Shown here one piece after another: positions 24,204-31,912 of a DNA stretch of 32,871 nt (the first letter of the stretch is position 1; every line of letters starts with the position of its first letter). This DNA comes from CAZEQJ01 sp964514385 (GTDB taxonomy: Bacteria; Bacteroidota; Bacteroidia; Cytophagales; Cyclobacteriaceae). The translations under genes and the position numbers were made by a program. The stretch lies in assembly GCA_964514385.1 (NCBI GenBank), contig CAZEQJ010000033.1:1-32871 (forward strand), written 5' to 3'. The notes below the pieces were generated by a model. The model was not told the DNA's origin and made no database searches. It saw only the letters and a program-made list of their open reading frames with translations.

Positions 24204-25288
24204 TGACTTATTTCATAAAAGAAATCCTCATAATTTTCAATGGTCTTTTCGATGGAAAACTTTTCAAAAGCAGTTTGTTTTCCATTTTCAATCAATTTGT
24301 GCCGTAAGTCTTTATCGCCAATAACGGATTGAATTTTTGAAGCCAGTTCTACAATGTCCCCATCTTTAAAAAGTAAACCATTCACCCCATCTTCCACCAC
24401 ATTGGTGATGCCCAGGCTTCGGGTTGCCACTACTGGTACTTCCATACCCATGGACTCTACCAATACCAAACCAAAGCCATCCATGGTTGATGCCAGCACG
24501 TTGCAGTCAAATAGTTTGTAATAATGCATGGCATCCTTAGGGTCAATCCTTCCTGTGAAATGAAGTTTCTGCTTTGGTTGATGCTTATGCATTTCCGCAG
24601 AAAATTCATCCCTGCTCACTCCGACGAAAATTACTATATATGAAGCCGGCAAAAACCGCAGTGCCGCAATGAGCTGGCCCTGGCTTTTTTTACGCGATAC
24701 ACATCCGATCACGACATCCTCCGGTCCGATATTGTAGGCTTGTTTCAGCTCATCTACTCTCGACTGGTCATATGTGAATTTATCACGAGGCAGCCCGTTG
24801 TAGATCACTTTGATCATTCTGGAAGGGAAACCTTTTTTTATGAAATGTCTTTTCAGTGCATCACTGATGACTACAAGATGATCGGCACCCCAGATATACA
24901 ACAATTGTTTAAAAAAGCCACCCACATCATCCGACCGCTGTCGCCGTGTGTGAACCACCTTTATAGGAAGCCTACGCAATTTCCTTAGCCAGATGCTGAT
25001 ATACCGGTCTCGGCTGGCCTGTGCATTAAACACCTGAATGTTCTTTTCAAGGATTAGCTTTTCCAGCACATCCATAGCATGCCTGTCCCGCTTACTACGG
25101 AAGTTGAGGTCTATCAATTGCACCTTACTATCCTGCAAACTTTGGTATAGATAAGTCTCTTTGCGGCATGCCAGGTACACCTGATGTCCCTTTTCTGCAA
25201 GACCCCGGCATAGATAGCTGATCGAAAGGGTAGATCCTTCAATATCGCCTGCATAAGTGGAAAAAAGTATATTCAGGCTTTTTTTCAT
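24200..25288 (-). CDS. Glycosyltransferase family 4 (GT-B)
   Basis: The 362-residue product opens with LNILFSTYAGDIEGSTLSISYLCRGLAEKGHQVYLAC, the usual N-terminal acceptor-side domain of GT4. The C-terminal domain shows VIIGCVSRKKSQGQLIAALRFL, KLHFTGRIDPKDAMHYYKLFDCNVLASTMDGFGLVLVESMGMEVPVVAT, with the E-x7-E nucleotide-sugar motif. Donor and acceptor are unknown. Its ATG overlaps the stop of the preceding GT4 gene by 4 bases (ATGA), and its own stop overlaps the end of the convergent plus-strand GT2 gene by 4 bases. Last gene of the four-gene minus-strand operon. Confidence 0.9.
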   Translation of the reverse strand: MKKSLNILFSTYAGDIEGSTLSISYLCRGLAEKGHQVYLACRKETYLYQSLQDSKVQLIDLNFRSKRDRHAMDVLEKLILEKNIQVFNAQASRDRYISIWLRKLRRLPIKVVHTRRQRSDDVGGFFKQLLYIWGADHLVVISDALKRHFIKKGFPSRMIKVIYNGLPRDKFTYDQSRVDELKQAYNIGPEDVVIGCVSRKKSQGQLIAALRFLPASYIVIFVGVSRDEFSAEMHKHQPKQKLHFTGRIDPKDAMHYYKLFDCNVLASTMDGFGLVLVESMGMEVPVVATRSLGITNVVEDGVNGLLFKDGDIVELASKIQSVIGDKDLRHKLIENGKQTAFEKFSIEKTIENYEDFFYEISH

Positions 25289-26289
25289 AACGTTTTGTAA
25301 AGCTGCATGTAGGACTGGATGACACGTGGCCAGTGGAATTTTTCGGCATATTTGATGCCATTTGCAGTTTGGGCAGTGCGGGCAGCTTCTGTCGCTTCAA
25401 TAAATTCGTCTGTTTCATCAGGATTGGCTGCGAGTGAAATACCACCTCCAATCTCTACCAGGGCAGCAGTCCGGGATGTTACTACCGGCTTACCTGCTGA
25501 TAGTGCTTCAATCACCGGGATACCAAAACCTTCTGCCAGAGAGGGAAATAAAAAAACATCGCAATGCTGATATAACCAGCTTTTTTCAGCGTCAGTTACT
25601 GTTCCGGGAAGTATCAATCGCTTTGTCAATTCCTTTTCTTCGGCCAATTTCCTGATCTCAGCAGCATAAGTAGTATGATCATGTCCTGCAATGATCATCC
25701 GGTGATCCTTGTAATATTCAAGCAAGGGAAGCAGGGTGTGAAAATTTTTTTTGCGGTTTATTGCACCGATACTAAAAAAGTAAGGGCCTTGAATCTCCTG
25801 CATAAATGAGGGCCTTTGAGGGGAAGGGAGGGGCATGACACCATTATAGATGACAGCCGGTGTCTCGCGTAGGCTTTGACCAAAATGACGGACTACCTGC
25901 TCCTTCGTTGACTCTGAAATGCACGTCACTTTACTGGCTCTCCCGATATATTTTCCCAGCCTGCGCTTGTATTTTTCTAGCTTTCCGGCAGTTTTCTCTA
26001 CCAAAAAATTCAGATCGTGTATCGTAAGCACCCATGGGATATCGCGCGGAGGAAGGTGAGAAGGGAACTGATGAAGACTATGCCAGATGTTTACTTTTGG
26101 TTTTGAAAAATAGCGTAATGACACGCTGTCCTTCACCTGTGCCTTTCGGTCAATCCAGCTTTGGTATTCCGGTACAATAAAACAAAGATCATCCGGGTAG
26201 GACATCAAAAGATTTCGGGCAAAGGCATCAGAAAACTGACCCAGCCCGCTGAAGGGGTCACGTAGTTTGTAAATGTCGACCAGTAGCAT
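25285..26289 (-). CDS. Glycosyltransferase family 4 (GT-B, mannosyltransferase-like)
   Basis: The 334-residue product has GT4 features: an N-terminal domain with DPFSGLGQFSDAFARNLL and PWVLTIHDLNFL, and a C-terminal domain with YFFSIGAINRKKNFHTLLPLLEYY, RLILPGTVTDAEKSWLYQHCDVFLFPSLAEGFGIPVIEALSAGKPVVTS, including the E-x7-E site. The wording of the C-terminal domain is close to WbaZ/mannosyltransferase-like enzymes, but the sugar cannot be assigned. It follows the sulfotransferase gene after one base and overlaps the next GT4 gene by 4 bases. Part of the four-gene operon 27834-24200. Confidence 0.9.
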   Translation of the reverse strand: MLLVDIYKLRDPFSGLGQFSDAFARNLLMSYPDDLCFIVPEYQSWIDRKAQVKDSVSLRYFSKPKVNIWHSLHQFPSHLPPRDIPWVLTIHDLNFLVEKTAGKLEKYKRRLGKYIGRASKVTCISESTKEQVVRHFGQSLRETPAVIYNGVMPLPSPQRPSFMQEIQGPYFFSIGAINRKKNFHTLLPLLEYYKDHRMIIAGHDHTTYAAEIRKLAEEKELTKRLILPGTVTDAEKSWLYQHCDVFLFPSLAEGFGIPVIEALSAGKPVVTSRTAALVEIGGGISLAANPDETDEFIEATEAARTAQTANGIKYAEKFHWPRVIQSYMQLYKTL

Positions 26290-26290
26290 T

Positions 26291-27118
26291 TCAGGCCTTT
26301 TTCAGTTTTTTTTTCGAACCATACTTTTCTCGCAGTGAGGCATAGGATGGGTGAAAACGCTTTTCAATTTCTTTAAGGACGTGTTTTTCTATCAGTTCAG
26401 TCTTTCTTTGAGGCAATAAAACGGAAAGGTAAAGGATCAGGTGATACAAAAGCCAGAATGGACGGTAGATTAAAATCCGATGCCACCTTTGGGGGTAATC
26501 CCTGACAAAGGGCAGACCTGTTATTCTGGTGATCGATCGCAACCATATCAGCTGATGGTCACTATATGATGGATGTACCCGCTGTTCTGTGGCTACGCTG
26601 TTAGTAAGTTGTGCCGATGTCATGTTCTCAATGGAAGCAAAAAAATGTTCTGGGCACTCACAAAAGTCTTCGTAAAACAACAGCCGTGGAGGCACAATAA
26701 AATAATCTGAAACCTTTTTCAGTGTGCGGGCAAAGTCTAGTTCATTCAGACTCCAGTATCCGGTGTCATTTTCTACGTCAACGAACTCATCGAAATTGCC
26801 TGAAAATCCATTTTTCACGTGTTTTTTATATTGTGATGCAACCCATTGTGCAGGGGAGCGCAAACAGATGATAATTTGCGCATGAGGGTAATTACGACCA
26901 AAGCTGCTTAGCTCCGTTTCCAGCTCCCTGTCAAATTCACGAGAAAGTAAAATGACGTTGCTTTTGCTTCTTCTGATAATAGCCTGATGGCGGTGATATT
27001 GTTCAGGGGGGATATACTGAATGCCACTCAGATAAGGGAATACTTTTTTCTGCAGGAAGGTGGTGGCCGTTTTTCTCAGGCCTGCATGGAATATAATATG
27101 GGGTGACACCTGCATCAT
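26291..27118 (-). CDS. Sulfotransferase-like protein
   Basis: The 275-residue product contains IIFHAGLRKTATTFLQKKVFPYL at residues about 8-30. This matches the 5'-phosphosulfate-binding loop of PAPS-dependent sulfotransferases (family form H-x-G-x-x-K-T-G/A-T-T-x-L-Q). IIICLRSPAQWVASQYKKHV follows, matching the 3'-phosphate-binding RxP...S pattern. The presumed substrate is a glycan made by the neighbouring glycosyltransferases, giving a sulfated polysaccharide; this is inference. The chosen ATG forms an ATGA overlap with the stop of the upstream GT2 gene; an earlier in-frame ATG at 27148 would lie inside that gene. No PAPS-making genes are in the window. Confidence 0.82.
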   Translation of the reverse strand: MMQVSPHIIFHAGLRKTATTFLQKKVFPYLSGIQYIPPEQYHRHQAIIRRSKSNVILLSREFDRELETELSSFGRNYPHAQIIICLRSPAQWVASQYKKHVKNGFSGNFDEFVDVENDTGYWSLNELDFARTLKKVSDYFIVPPRLLFYEDFCECPEHFFASIENMTSAQLTNSVATEQRVHPSYSDHQLIWLRSITRITGLPFVRDYPQRWHRILIYRPFWLLYHLILYLSVLLPQRKTELIEKHVLKEIEKRFHPSYASLREKYGSKKKLKKA

Positions 27119-27834
27119 TTTGAAAATAAATTGTAGTATATTATACAATACAGTGCCCTGAAGCCATCTTTCCAGTTGATTTTTTTGCCTTCATCATAGG
27201 TGCGCCCGTAATAGGATATGCCCACTTCATAAATACGGATACCTTTGATTTTGGAGATTTTGGCTGTCACCTCCGGCTCGAACCCGAACCTCTTTTCCCT
27301 TAACCTGATCGACTGTATGATTTCAGAACGGAATAGCTTGTAGCAGGTTTCCATATCGCTGAGGTTCAGGTCGGTGAACATATTGGAAAGCAGGGTCAGG
27401 AATTTATTACCTACAGTATGCCAGAAAAATAAAATACGATGTGCTCCGGAAGAGTGAAACCTGCTGCCGTACACCACGTCGGCAAGGCCTTTCACCATGG
27501 GCTTTAGCAGAATATTGTATTCGTGAGGGTCATATTCAAGGTCTGCGTCCTGTATAATGATGTAATCACCTGTAGCCCGGGCAATGCCAGTGTGAATAGC
27601 ACCTCCTTTTCCGGTATTCTTCTCATGACTGAAATACTGAATATTCACATCCGGATGTGTTGCCCTGAATTCAGCAATTTTTTCTTCCGTGGCATCCTGG
27701 CTGCAGTCATTTACCACTATGAGTTCTTTTTGTATTTGCTGAATCAGCTCAACCTGGCTTACTTCTTTAAGAAGCTTTTGGACGGTTACCTCCTCGTTAT
27801 AAACAGGTATTATTATGCTTAATGTCTTATTCAT
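27115..27834 (-). CDS. Polyprenyl-phosphate glycosyltransferase, DPM1-like GT2
   Basis: Predicted to load a hexose from a nucleotide sugar onto polyprenyl phosphate, making the lipid donor used by GT-C enzymes. The 239-residue product has SIIIPVYNEEVTVQKLLKEV, ELIVVNDCSQDATEEKI, NTGKGGAIHTGIARATGDYIIIQDADLEYDPHEY (DxD site) and ADVVYGSRF, the classic dolichol-phosphate-mannose-synthase series, and FRSEIIQSIRLREKRFGFEPEVTAKI. There is no multi-helix membrane domain, so it is probably peripheral. First gene of the four-gene operon; a promoter-like sequence is just upstream. It could supply the donor for the GT39-type enzyme at 15727, which is inference from family roles. Confidence 0.88.
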   Translation of the reverse strand: MNKTLSIIIPVYNEEVTVQKLLKEVSQVELIQQIQKELIVVNDCSQDATEEKIAEFRATHPDVNIQYFSHEKNTGKGGAIHTGIARATGDYIIIQDADLEYDPHEYNILLKPMVKGLADVVYGSRFHSSGAHRILFFWHTVGNKFLTLLSNMFTDLNLSDMETCYKLFRSEIIQSIRLREKRFGFEPEVTAKISKIKGIRIYEVGISYYGRTYDEGKKINWKDGFRALYCIIYYNLFSK

Positions 27835-27852
27835 GGCTCAGATCAGGGAACG

Positions 27853-27883
27853 CAAACCTAATCCATTTCGACGGTTTCCACAA
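27853..27883 (-). promoter_or_regulatory. Bacteroidota-type promoter for the GT2-sulfotransferase-GT4-GT4 operon
   Basis: On the minus strand, TTG (27881-27883), 20 bases, then TAGGTTTG (27853-27860) fits the TTG-N19-21-TANNTTTG pattern. The -7 element lies 18 bases before the ATG at 27834, leaving a short leader. It sits in the 60-base gap between the Omp85-like gene and this operon. Confidence 0.55.
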
Positions 27884-27894
27884 TAAAATCACGG

Positions 27895-29322
27895 CTACAG
27901 AATGTCGGCGCCGACATTAAATGCCACCCGAAAATTTCCCTTGCTATTGTAGCTACCCTCAATCCGAACGACAAAATCATAAAATGAGGTAATATCAATA
28001 CCCAGTCCGATGCTGCCCAGCGGCTGGTTCACCAAAAACAGGTCACTCGTGAGATTTGCTCTGTGTACATATCCGAAATCAGCAAAAGACTTTAGATAAA
28101 CCTGTAGCGGAACCATGCGAAACTGTTTAATGGGTATGAAATCTCCGAGGTCTATATTCCAATCGATGAAACGCCATTTCAGACTATTTCTCCACAATGC
28201 CCAGTGCTGGCCGTTTATGAGGTATAGTTCAAATCCACGCACATAATTTTCATCCAGGCCAAGAGCAGCAAACTGCTGATACGGTTGCTCCTTCGGAAAA
28301 GAAACGGATACATCTGCACTAAAAGCATAAAAAAGTTTTTGTTTGATAAGCTCATTGTAGCGCGAATGGGAAACGAAAAACTGGGTTCGGTTGAAATTGG
28401 AAAGACCAAAGCCGTTATGTTCAAAAAAGAAAAAACTCGACTGCCCCCGTAGGGGATAATAAAAAAGGTCGCGTTCGTCTTTCCGGTAAGTATAAGACAG
28501 ATGCGGGTAGTTTTGCTCCGTATTCCCATTTAAATAATAATCAGGGTTTGCCAAAGCGATGGTATCCGCAATACTTTTCATCATATACCCAAAATTGATG
28601 CGGTGATAGTTTACCAAATCGGGGCGGTAGGTTAAGGTGGCATAACTGTAAAAACGCCTCAGCAGGATTTCTTCTGAATACAGGTTTTGTGTGATATGGC
28701 CCTCATTGCGATAAATGATAGTGCGGTTTGTGAGATATTCTACATCCAGTTCGAGGCCAAATTTTTGTTGCCTGTCAATGAAGGGTATGCGGTATTCGAA
28801 GCCCAATGTTTCTGTAAATCCACCCTGCACTTTTAGTCGCAGTCGTTCATTTCTGCCCCTCATGTTAAACCGGTAAAGGCGGAGTCCGTATTCAATGCGT
28901 GAGATATCCCGGTTCTCATTTACCCACCATTGGTTAAAATTCCGGTCGATAAGGCCAAACACAGGTGCTGGCCACGTATACCACCGTTCTTCCACATGCA
29001 GGAAGATTTTGAGCCGGTCGCTCTGCCTTCGGAAGGTAAATTTTGTGTCATTGAAAAGGCGGGTATTGTAGAGGAGCTCGCGCGAACGTTCAAATAGTGA
29101 ATCAAGATGCTGAAATTCTACCGTATCGCCAACGGCGAAGGTAAGTTCCCTTTGAATAATAAACGCCTTGGTTTGCTTATTGCCCGTTATTTCCAGTTCA
29201 TCAATAATAACAGGTTGAGAAAAACAAATAATTCCCAACAAATTAAATGAACAGAAAGTAAATGTATATAGAATGTTAATTAGCTGATTGTTCAACTTGA
29301 TTACATTAAATGCGTTATGCAT
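27895..29322 (-). CDS. Short Omp85-family (BamA-like) outer-membrane protein with one POTRA domain
   Basis: The 475-residue product starts at ATG 29322; an upstream GTG at 29337 is possible but adds nothing recognisable. A signal-like hydrophobic stretch (YTFTFCSFNLLGIICFSQ) is followed by one POTRA-like domain (VIIDELEITGNKQTKAFIIQRELTFAVGDTV, TKFTFRRQSDRLKIFLHVEERW). The rest is barrel strands, including the loop-6 motif VRGF in LGLDENYVRGFELYLINGQ and a final strand ending FRVAFNVGADIL. BamA itself has five POTRA domains and is much longer, so this is a minimal relative of unknown role, perhaps protein or lipid transport at the outer membrane. It is divergent from the sigma factor gene with 30 bases between the starts. 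Confidence 0.85.
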   Translation of the reverse strand: MHNAFNVIKLNNQLINILYTFTFCSFNLLGIICFSQPVIIDELEITGNKQTKAFIIQRELTFAVGDTVEFQHLDSLFERSRELLYNTRLFNDTKFTFRRQSDRLKIFLHVEERWYTWPAPVFGLIDRNFNQWWVNENRDISRIEYGLRLYRFNMRGRNERLRLKVQGGFTETLGFEYRIPFIDRQQKFGLELDVEYLTNRTIIYRNEGHITQNLYSEEILLRRFYSYATLTYRPDLVNYHRINFGYMMKSIADTIALANPDYYLNGNTEQNYPHLSYTYRKDERDLFYYPLRGQSSFFFFEHNGFGLSNFNRTQFFVSHSRYNELIKQKLFYAFSADVSVSFPKEQPYQQFAALGLDENYVRGFELYLINGQHWALWRNSLKWRFIDWNIDLGDFIPIKQFRMVPLQVYLKSFADFGYVHRANLTSDLFLVNQPLGSIGLGIDITSFYDFVVRIEGSYNSKGNFRVAFNVGADIL

Positions 29323-29352
29323 AGTTAGCCTGACCACCTACGCCAGAGGATC

Positions 29353-29928
29353 ATGGAAAAAGCGAAATTACCGGATAAAAATAAAATAGCCATATTTGAC
29401 AAGGAGTTTATGCCTCACATAAACTCTATGTACAATTTTGCCTTCAGGCTAACCAATGATGAGGATGACGCCAAAGACCTTGTCCAGGACACCTATCTGA
29501 AGGCGTACAGGTTTATTTCTTCATTCGAATCCGGCACCAACTCCAAAGCATGGCTCTATCGTATTCTGAAGAACAGCTTTATAAATGACTACCGCAAAAA
29601 GAGTAAACAGCCTGCTAAAGTGGATTATCAGGAGGTTGAGACTTTTTATAATTCAGATGATGTCGACATGAAGATTACGCATGACCTTCGGATAGATGCT
29701 GTAAAAGACATGATCGGGGATGAGGTAGCCAATGCCCTTAATTCACTGGCCGTAGATTTCCGGGTAGCAATTATTTTATGTGATCTCGAAGGGTTTACGT
29801 ATGAAGAGATGGCAAAAATTTTGGATATACCTATCGGCACGGTCAGATCAAGGCTGCACAGGGCAAGAAATCTTTTAAAAGAAAAATTGGAATCTTATGC
29901 GCAGTCGATGGGTTATAAGAAGAAATAA
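29353..29928 (+). CDS. ECF-type RNA polymerase sigma factor
   Basis: Directs RNA polymerase to a stress or envelope regulon. The 191-residue product has region 2 (MYNFAFRLTNDEDDAKDLVQDTYLKAYRFISSFESGTNSKAWLYRILKNSFINDYRKK, residues about 20-80) and region 4 (NALNSLAVDFRVAIILCDLEGFTYEEMAKILDIPIGTVRSRLHRARNLLKEKL, about 125-180) joined by a short linker, as in group-4 sigma factors. There is no region 1 or 3. The anti-sigma gene follows after 48 bases and appears to be in the same operon, with gmk and nadD coupled downstream. The target promoter cannot be read from this window; autoregulation is likely by analogy. Confidence 0.95.
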   Translation: MEKAKLPDKNKIAIFDKEFMPHINSMYNFAFRLTNDEDDAKDLVQDTYLKAYRFISSFESGTNSKAWLYRILKNSFINDYRKKSKQPAKVDYQEVETFYNSDDVDMKITHDLRIDAVKDMIGDEVANALNSLAVDFRVAIILCDLEGFTYEEMAKILDIPIGTVRSRLHRARNLLKEKLESYAQSMGYKKK

Positions 29929-29976
29929 ATATTGCATATTTGTAGGATAATTTTTCCAGGGAACCATCTATTTTTC

Positions 29977-30222
29977 ATGGAGCAAGTAGGAGACAAGCAG
30001 AAACAATTGGAGAGTTGCAGAGATCTGGTGCAACTTATCATCGATAACGAGGCATCGGATCAGCAGGTAACAGATTTTAAAAAGCATTATGAGGAGTGCA
30101 TATTCTGTAAAAATGAGTATTCATTTCAGGCCATGCTTCACGAAGCGCTGGTTGACAGGCTGTCACCAGTGCAGGTGCCGGAGGGGCTGGCAGATGCCAT
30201 CAGAGCCCAACTTGGTAAATGA
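29977..30222 (+). CDS. Soluble zinc-binding anti-sigma factor (zf-HC2-like)
   Basis: The 81-residue product starts at the ATG at 29977; an upstream TTG would add a stretch that does not look coded. It contains Cys14 and the H37-x3-C41-x2-C44 motif (HYEECIFC), the zinc-binding anti-sigma pattern of the RsrA/ChrR group. There is no membrane helix, so it should act in the cytoplasm by holding the sigma factor. Zinc-thiolate sites of this kind can sense oxidation. The stop overlaps the gmk start (ATGA, 30219-30222), so the two genes are translationally coupled. Confidence 0.85.
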   Translation: MEQVGDKQKQLESCRDLVQLIIDNEASDQQVTDFKKHYEECIFCKNEYSFQAMLHEALVDRLSPVQVPEGLADAIRAQLGK

Positions 30223-30785
30223 TGAATAAAAAAGTCATTATCATCTCTGCACCTTCCGGAGCAGGCAAATCAACTATAGTAAGGTACCTGCTGCAGGTAA
30301 ATCCAAACCTTTCATTTTCAGTATCAGCGACCACCAGGCTACCCCGGCCTGATGAAAAAGAGGGCGTCCATTATCATTTTATATCTGTGGAAGAATTCAG
30401 AGCCAGGCTGAAAAATAACGAATTTATTGAGCACGAAGAAGTTTACAATGGGACCCTGTACGGCACTCTCAAAAGCGAGGTGGAGCGAATATGGCAGGAA
30501 GGTAAAGCAGTAATTTTCGACGTAGATGTAAAAGGAGGTGTGTTTCTCAAAAACTACTTTAAGAAAAATGCATTTTCTCTGTATATCAAGGTGCCTGATG
30601 TCAGTGTATTGGTAGATAGATTGAGTAAAAGAAGTACTGAATCCGGAGAAGATCTGAAAAAGCGAGTCGAGAAGGCAGCAGAGGAAATGAGGTTTGAAGA
30701 CAATTTTGATGTTTCAATTCTTAACGACAATCTGGATGACGCGAAAAGCGAAGCTGAGCGTCTGGTCAATCAATTTCTCGGATGA
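30219..30785 (+). CDS. gmk: Guanylate kinase
   Basis: Essential cytoplasmic enzyme converting GMP to GDP with ATP. The 188-residue product has the P-loop SAPSGAGKST (residues 9-18), SVSATTRLPRPDEKEGVHYHFIS (GMP-binding region), GTLYGTLKSEVE and VIFDVDVKGG, all typical of Gmk. Two consecutive ATGs occur at 30219 and 30222; the first forms an ATGA overlap with the anti-sigma stop and is preferred. It overlaps nadD by 4 bases in the same way. Placing an essential nucleotide kinase behind an ECF sigma pair is unusual in model organisms. Confidence 0.97.
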   Translation: MMNKKVIIISAPSGAGKSTIVRYLLQVNPNLSFSVSATTRLPRPDEKEGVHYHFISVEEFRARLKNNEFIEHEEVYNGTLYGTLKSEVERIWQEGKAVIFDVDVKGGVFLKNYFKKNAFSLYIKVPDVSVLVDRLSKRSTESGEDLKKRVEKAAEEMRFEDNFDVSILNDNLDDAKSEAERLVNQFLG

Positions 30786-31351
30786 AAATAGGCTTATTTT
30801 TTGGGAGTTTTAATCCGATTCACGTAGGTCACCTGATCGTATCTCAGGCAGTTTTAAACCAGTCTGAGGTAGATGAGGTTTGGTTTGTGGTATCACCTCA
30901 GAATCCTTTCAAGTCACCCCAGTCGCTTGCTCATGAATGGGACCGGTTGCGTATGACTGAACTGGCTATCGCTGATCATTTTAGGCTCCGATGTACGGAT
31001 ATTGAATTTCACCTCCCCAGACCAAGCTATACCATTGATACTCTGGTGCATCTGGCGGAGCGATATCCCAATCACAGCTTCAGGGTCATTATGGGTGAGG
31101 ACAACCTGCAGAACTTCCAAAAATGGAAAAACCACGATCGTATTCTGGAATATTATGGGCTTATCGTATATCCAAGGCATGAGGGGCAAAGGGTAGCACA
31201 ACCCGGCGAAGGTATTGAAGTCATTGAAGCTCCACTGCTGCATATTTCAGCTACCTACATCCGAAAACTAATAAGGGACGACAAATCTCTTCAGTTTATC
31301 GTCCCTCAGCCCGTGATAGATTATATAAATGACAAAAGCCTTTACCGCTAA
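30782..31351 (+). CDS. nadD: Nicotinate-nucleotide adenylyltransferase NadD
   Basis: Adds AMP to nicotinate mononucleotide to give deamido-NAD in NAD synthesis. The 189-residue product starts MKIGLFFGSFNPIHVGHLIVSQ, with the nucleotidyltransferase motif GSFNPIHVGH (8-17), then WFVVSPQNPFK, DRLRMTELAI, RPSYTIDTLVHL, FRVIMGEDNLQNFQKW and ISATYIRKLI, all characteristic of NadD. The ATG overlaps the gmk stop (30782-30785). The end overlaps frr (convergent) by 4 bases, with no terminator between them. Confidence 0.96.
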   Translation: MKIGLFFGSFNPIHVGHLIVSQAVLNQSEVDEVWFVVSPQNPFKSPQSLAHEWDRLRMTELAIADHFRLRCTDIEFHLPRPSYTIDTLVHLAERYPNHSFRVIMGEDNLQNFQKWKNHDRILEYYGLIVYPRHEGQRVAQPGEGIEVIEAPLLHISATYIRKLIRDDKSLQFIVPQPVIDYINDKSLYR

Positions 31352-31908
31352 ACGGTCATGATCTCTTTTTCTTTGTCGGCAGCCATACTTTCAATTTTTG
31401 AGATATGGCTGTCTGTGATTTTCTGCACCTGATCTTCGCCACCTTTAACAGCATCTTCAGCTATGCCTTCCTTCAACAATTTTTTGAGGGCATCATTCAT
31501 TTCCTTCCGTACATTCCGCACACTTACCCGTGCATTTTCAGCTTCTGCCTTTACCTGTTTTACGATGTTCTGACGTCTTTCTTCGGTCAGGGGTGGAATA
31601 TTGATGCGTACCAATTCACCATCATTCTGAGGGTTTAGCCCAAGGTCACTGTTGATGATGGCTTTTTCTATTTCGGGGATAACCGACTTTTCCCATGGTT
31701 TTACCACGAGTGTTCGTGCATCAGGAGTGTTAATGGAGGCCACCTGGTTGATGGGTGTCATGTTGCCATAATATTCTACCTGCAGTGAATCAAGCATATT
31801 GGGCATTGCTTTTCCAGCCCTTATGCGGGAGAGTTCACTTGCAAAATGTTTCACCGACTTGTCCATCAGTGATTTTGTTTCATCCAAAATTAAGTCTATC
31901 TCTTCCAT
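31348..31908 (-). CDS. frr: Ribosome recycling factor
   Basis: Splits the post-termination ribosome together with EF-G. The 186-residue product shows the RRF series KHFASELSRIRAGKAMPNMLD, VEYYGNMTPINQVASINTPDARTLVVKPWEKSVIPEIEKAI, GLNPQNDGELVRINIPPLTEERRQNIVKQVK and RVSVRNVRKEMNDALKK, of normal family length. It lies 4 bases downstream of pyrH, a pairing common in bacteria, and is likely co-transcribed with it. Its 3' end overlaps nadD by 4 bases. Confidence 0.97.
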   Translation of the reverse strand: MEEIDLILDETKSLMDKSVKHFASELSRIRAGKAMPNMLDSLQVEYYGNMTPINQVASINTPDARTLVVKPWEKSVIPEIEKAIINSDLGLNPQNDGELVRINIPPLTEERRQNIVKQVKAEAENARVSVRNVRKEMNDALKKLLKEGIAEDAVKGGEDQVQKITDSHISKIESMAADKEKEIMTV

Positions 31909-31912
31909 AAGA

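Noticed and set aside
15727..27834. Genomic island borders or insertion sequences around the glycan locus
   Set aside because: No transposase, integrase, direct repeats or tRNA-end attachment site was seen at either side.
29932..29976. TTG start giving a longer anti-sigma protein
   Set aside because: The added residues are hydrophobic and Cys-rich without resemblance to the family, and a good ATG follows at 29977.
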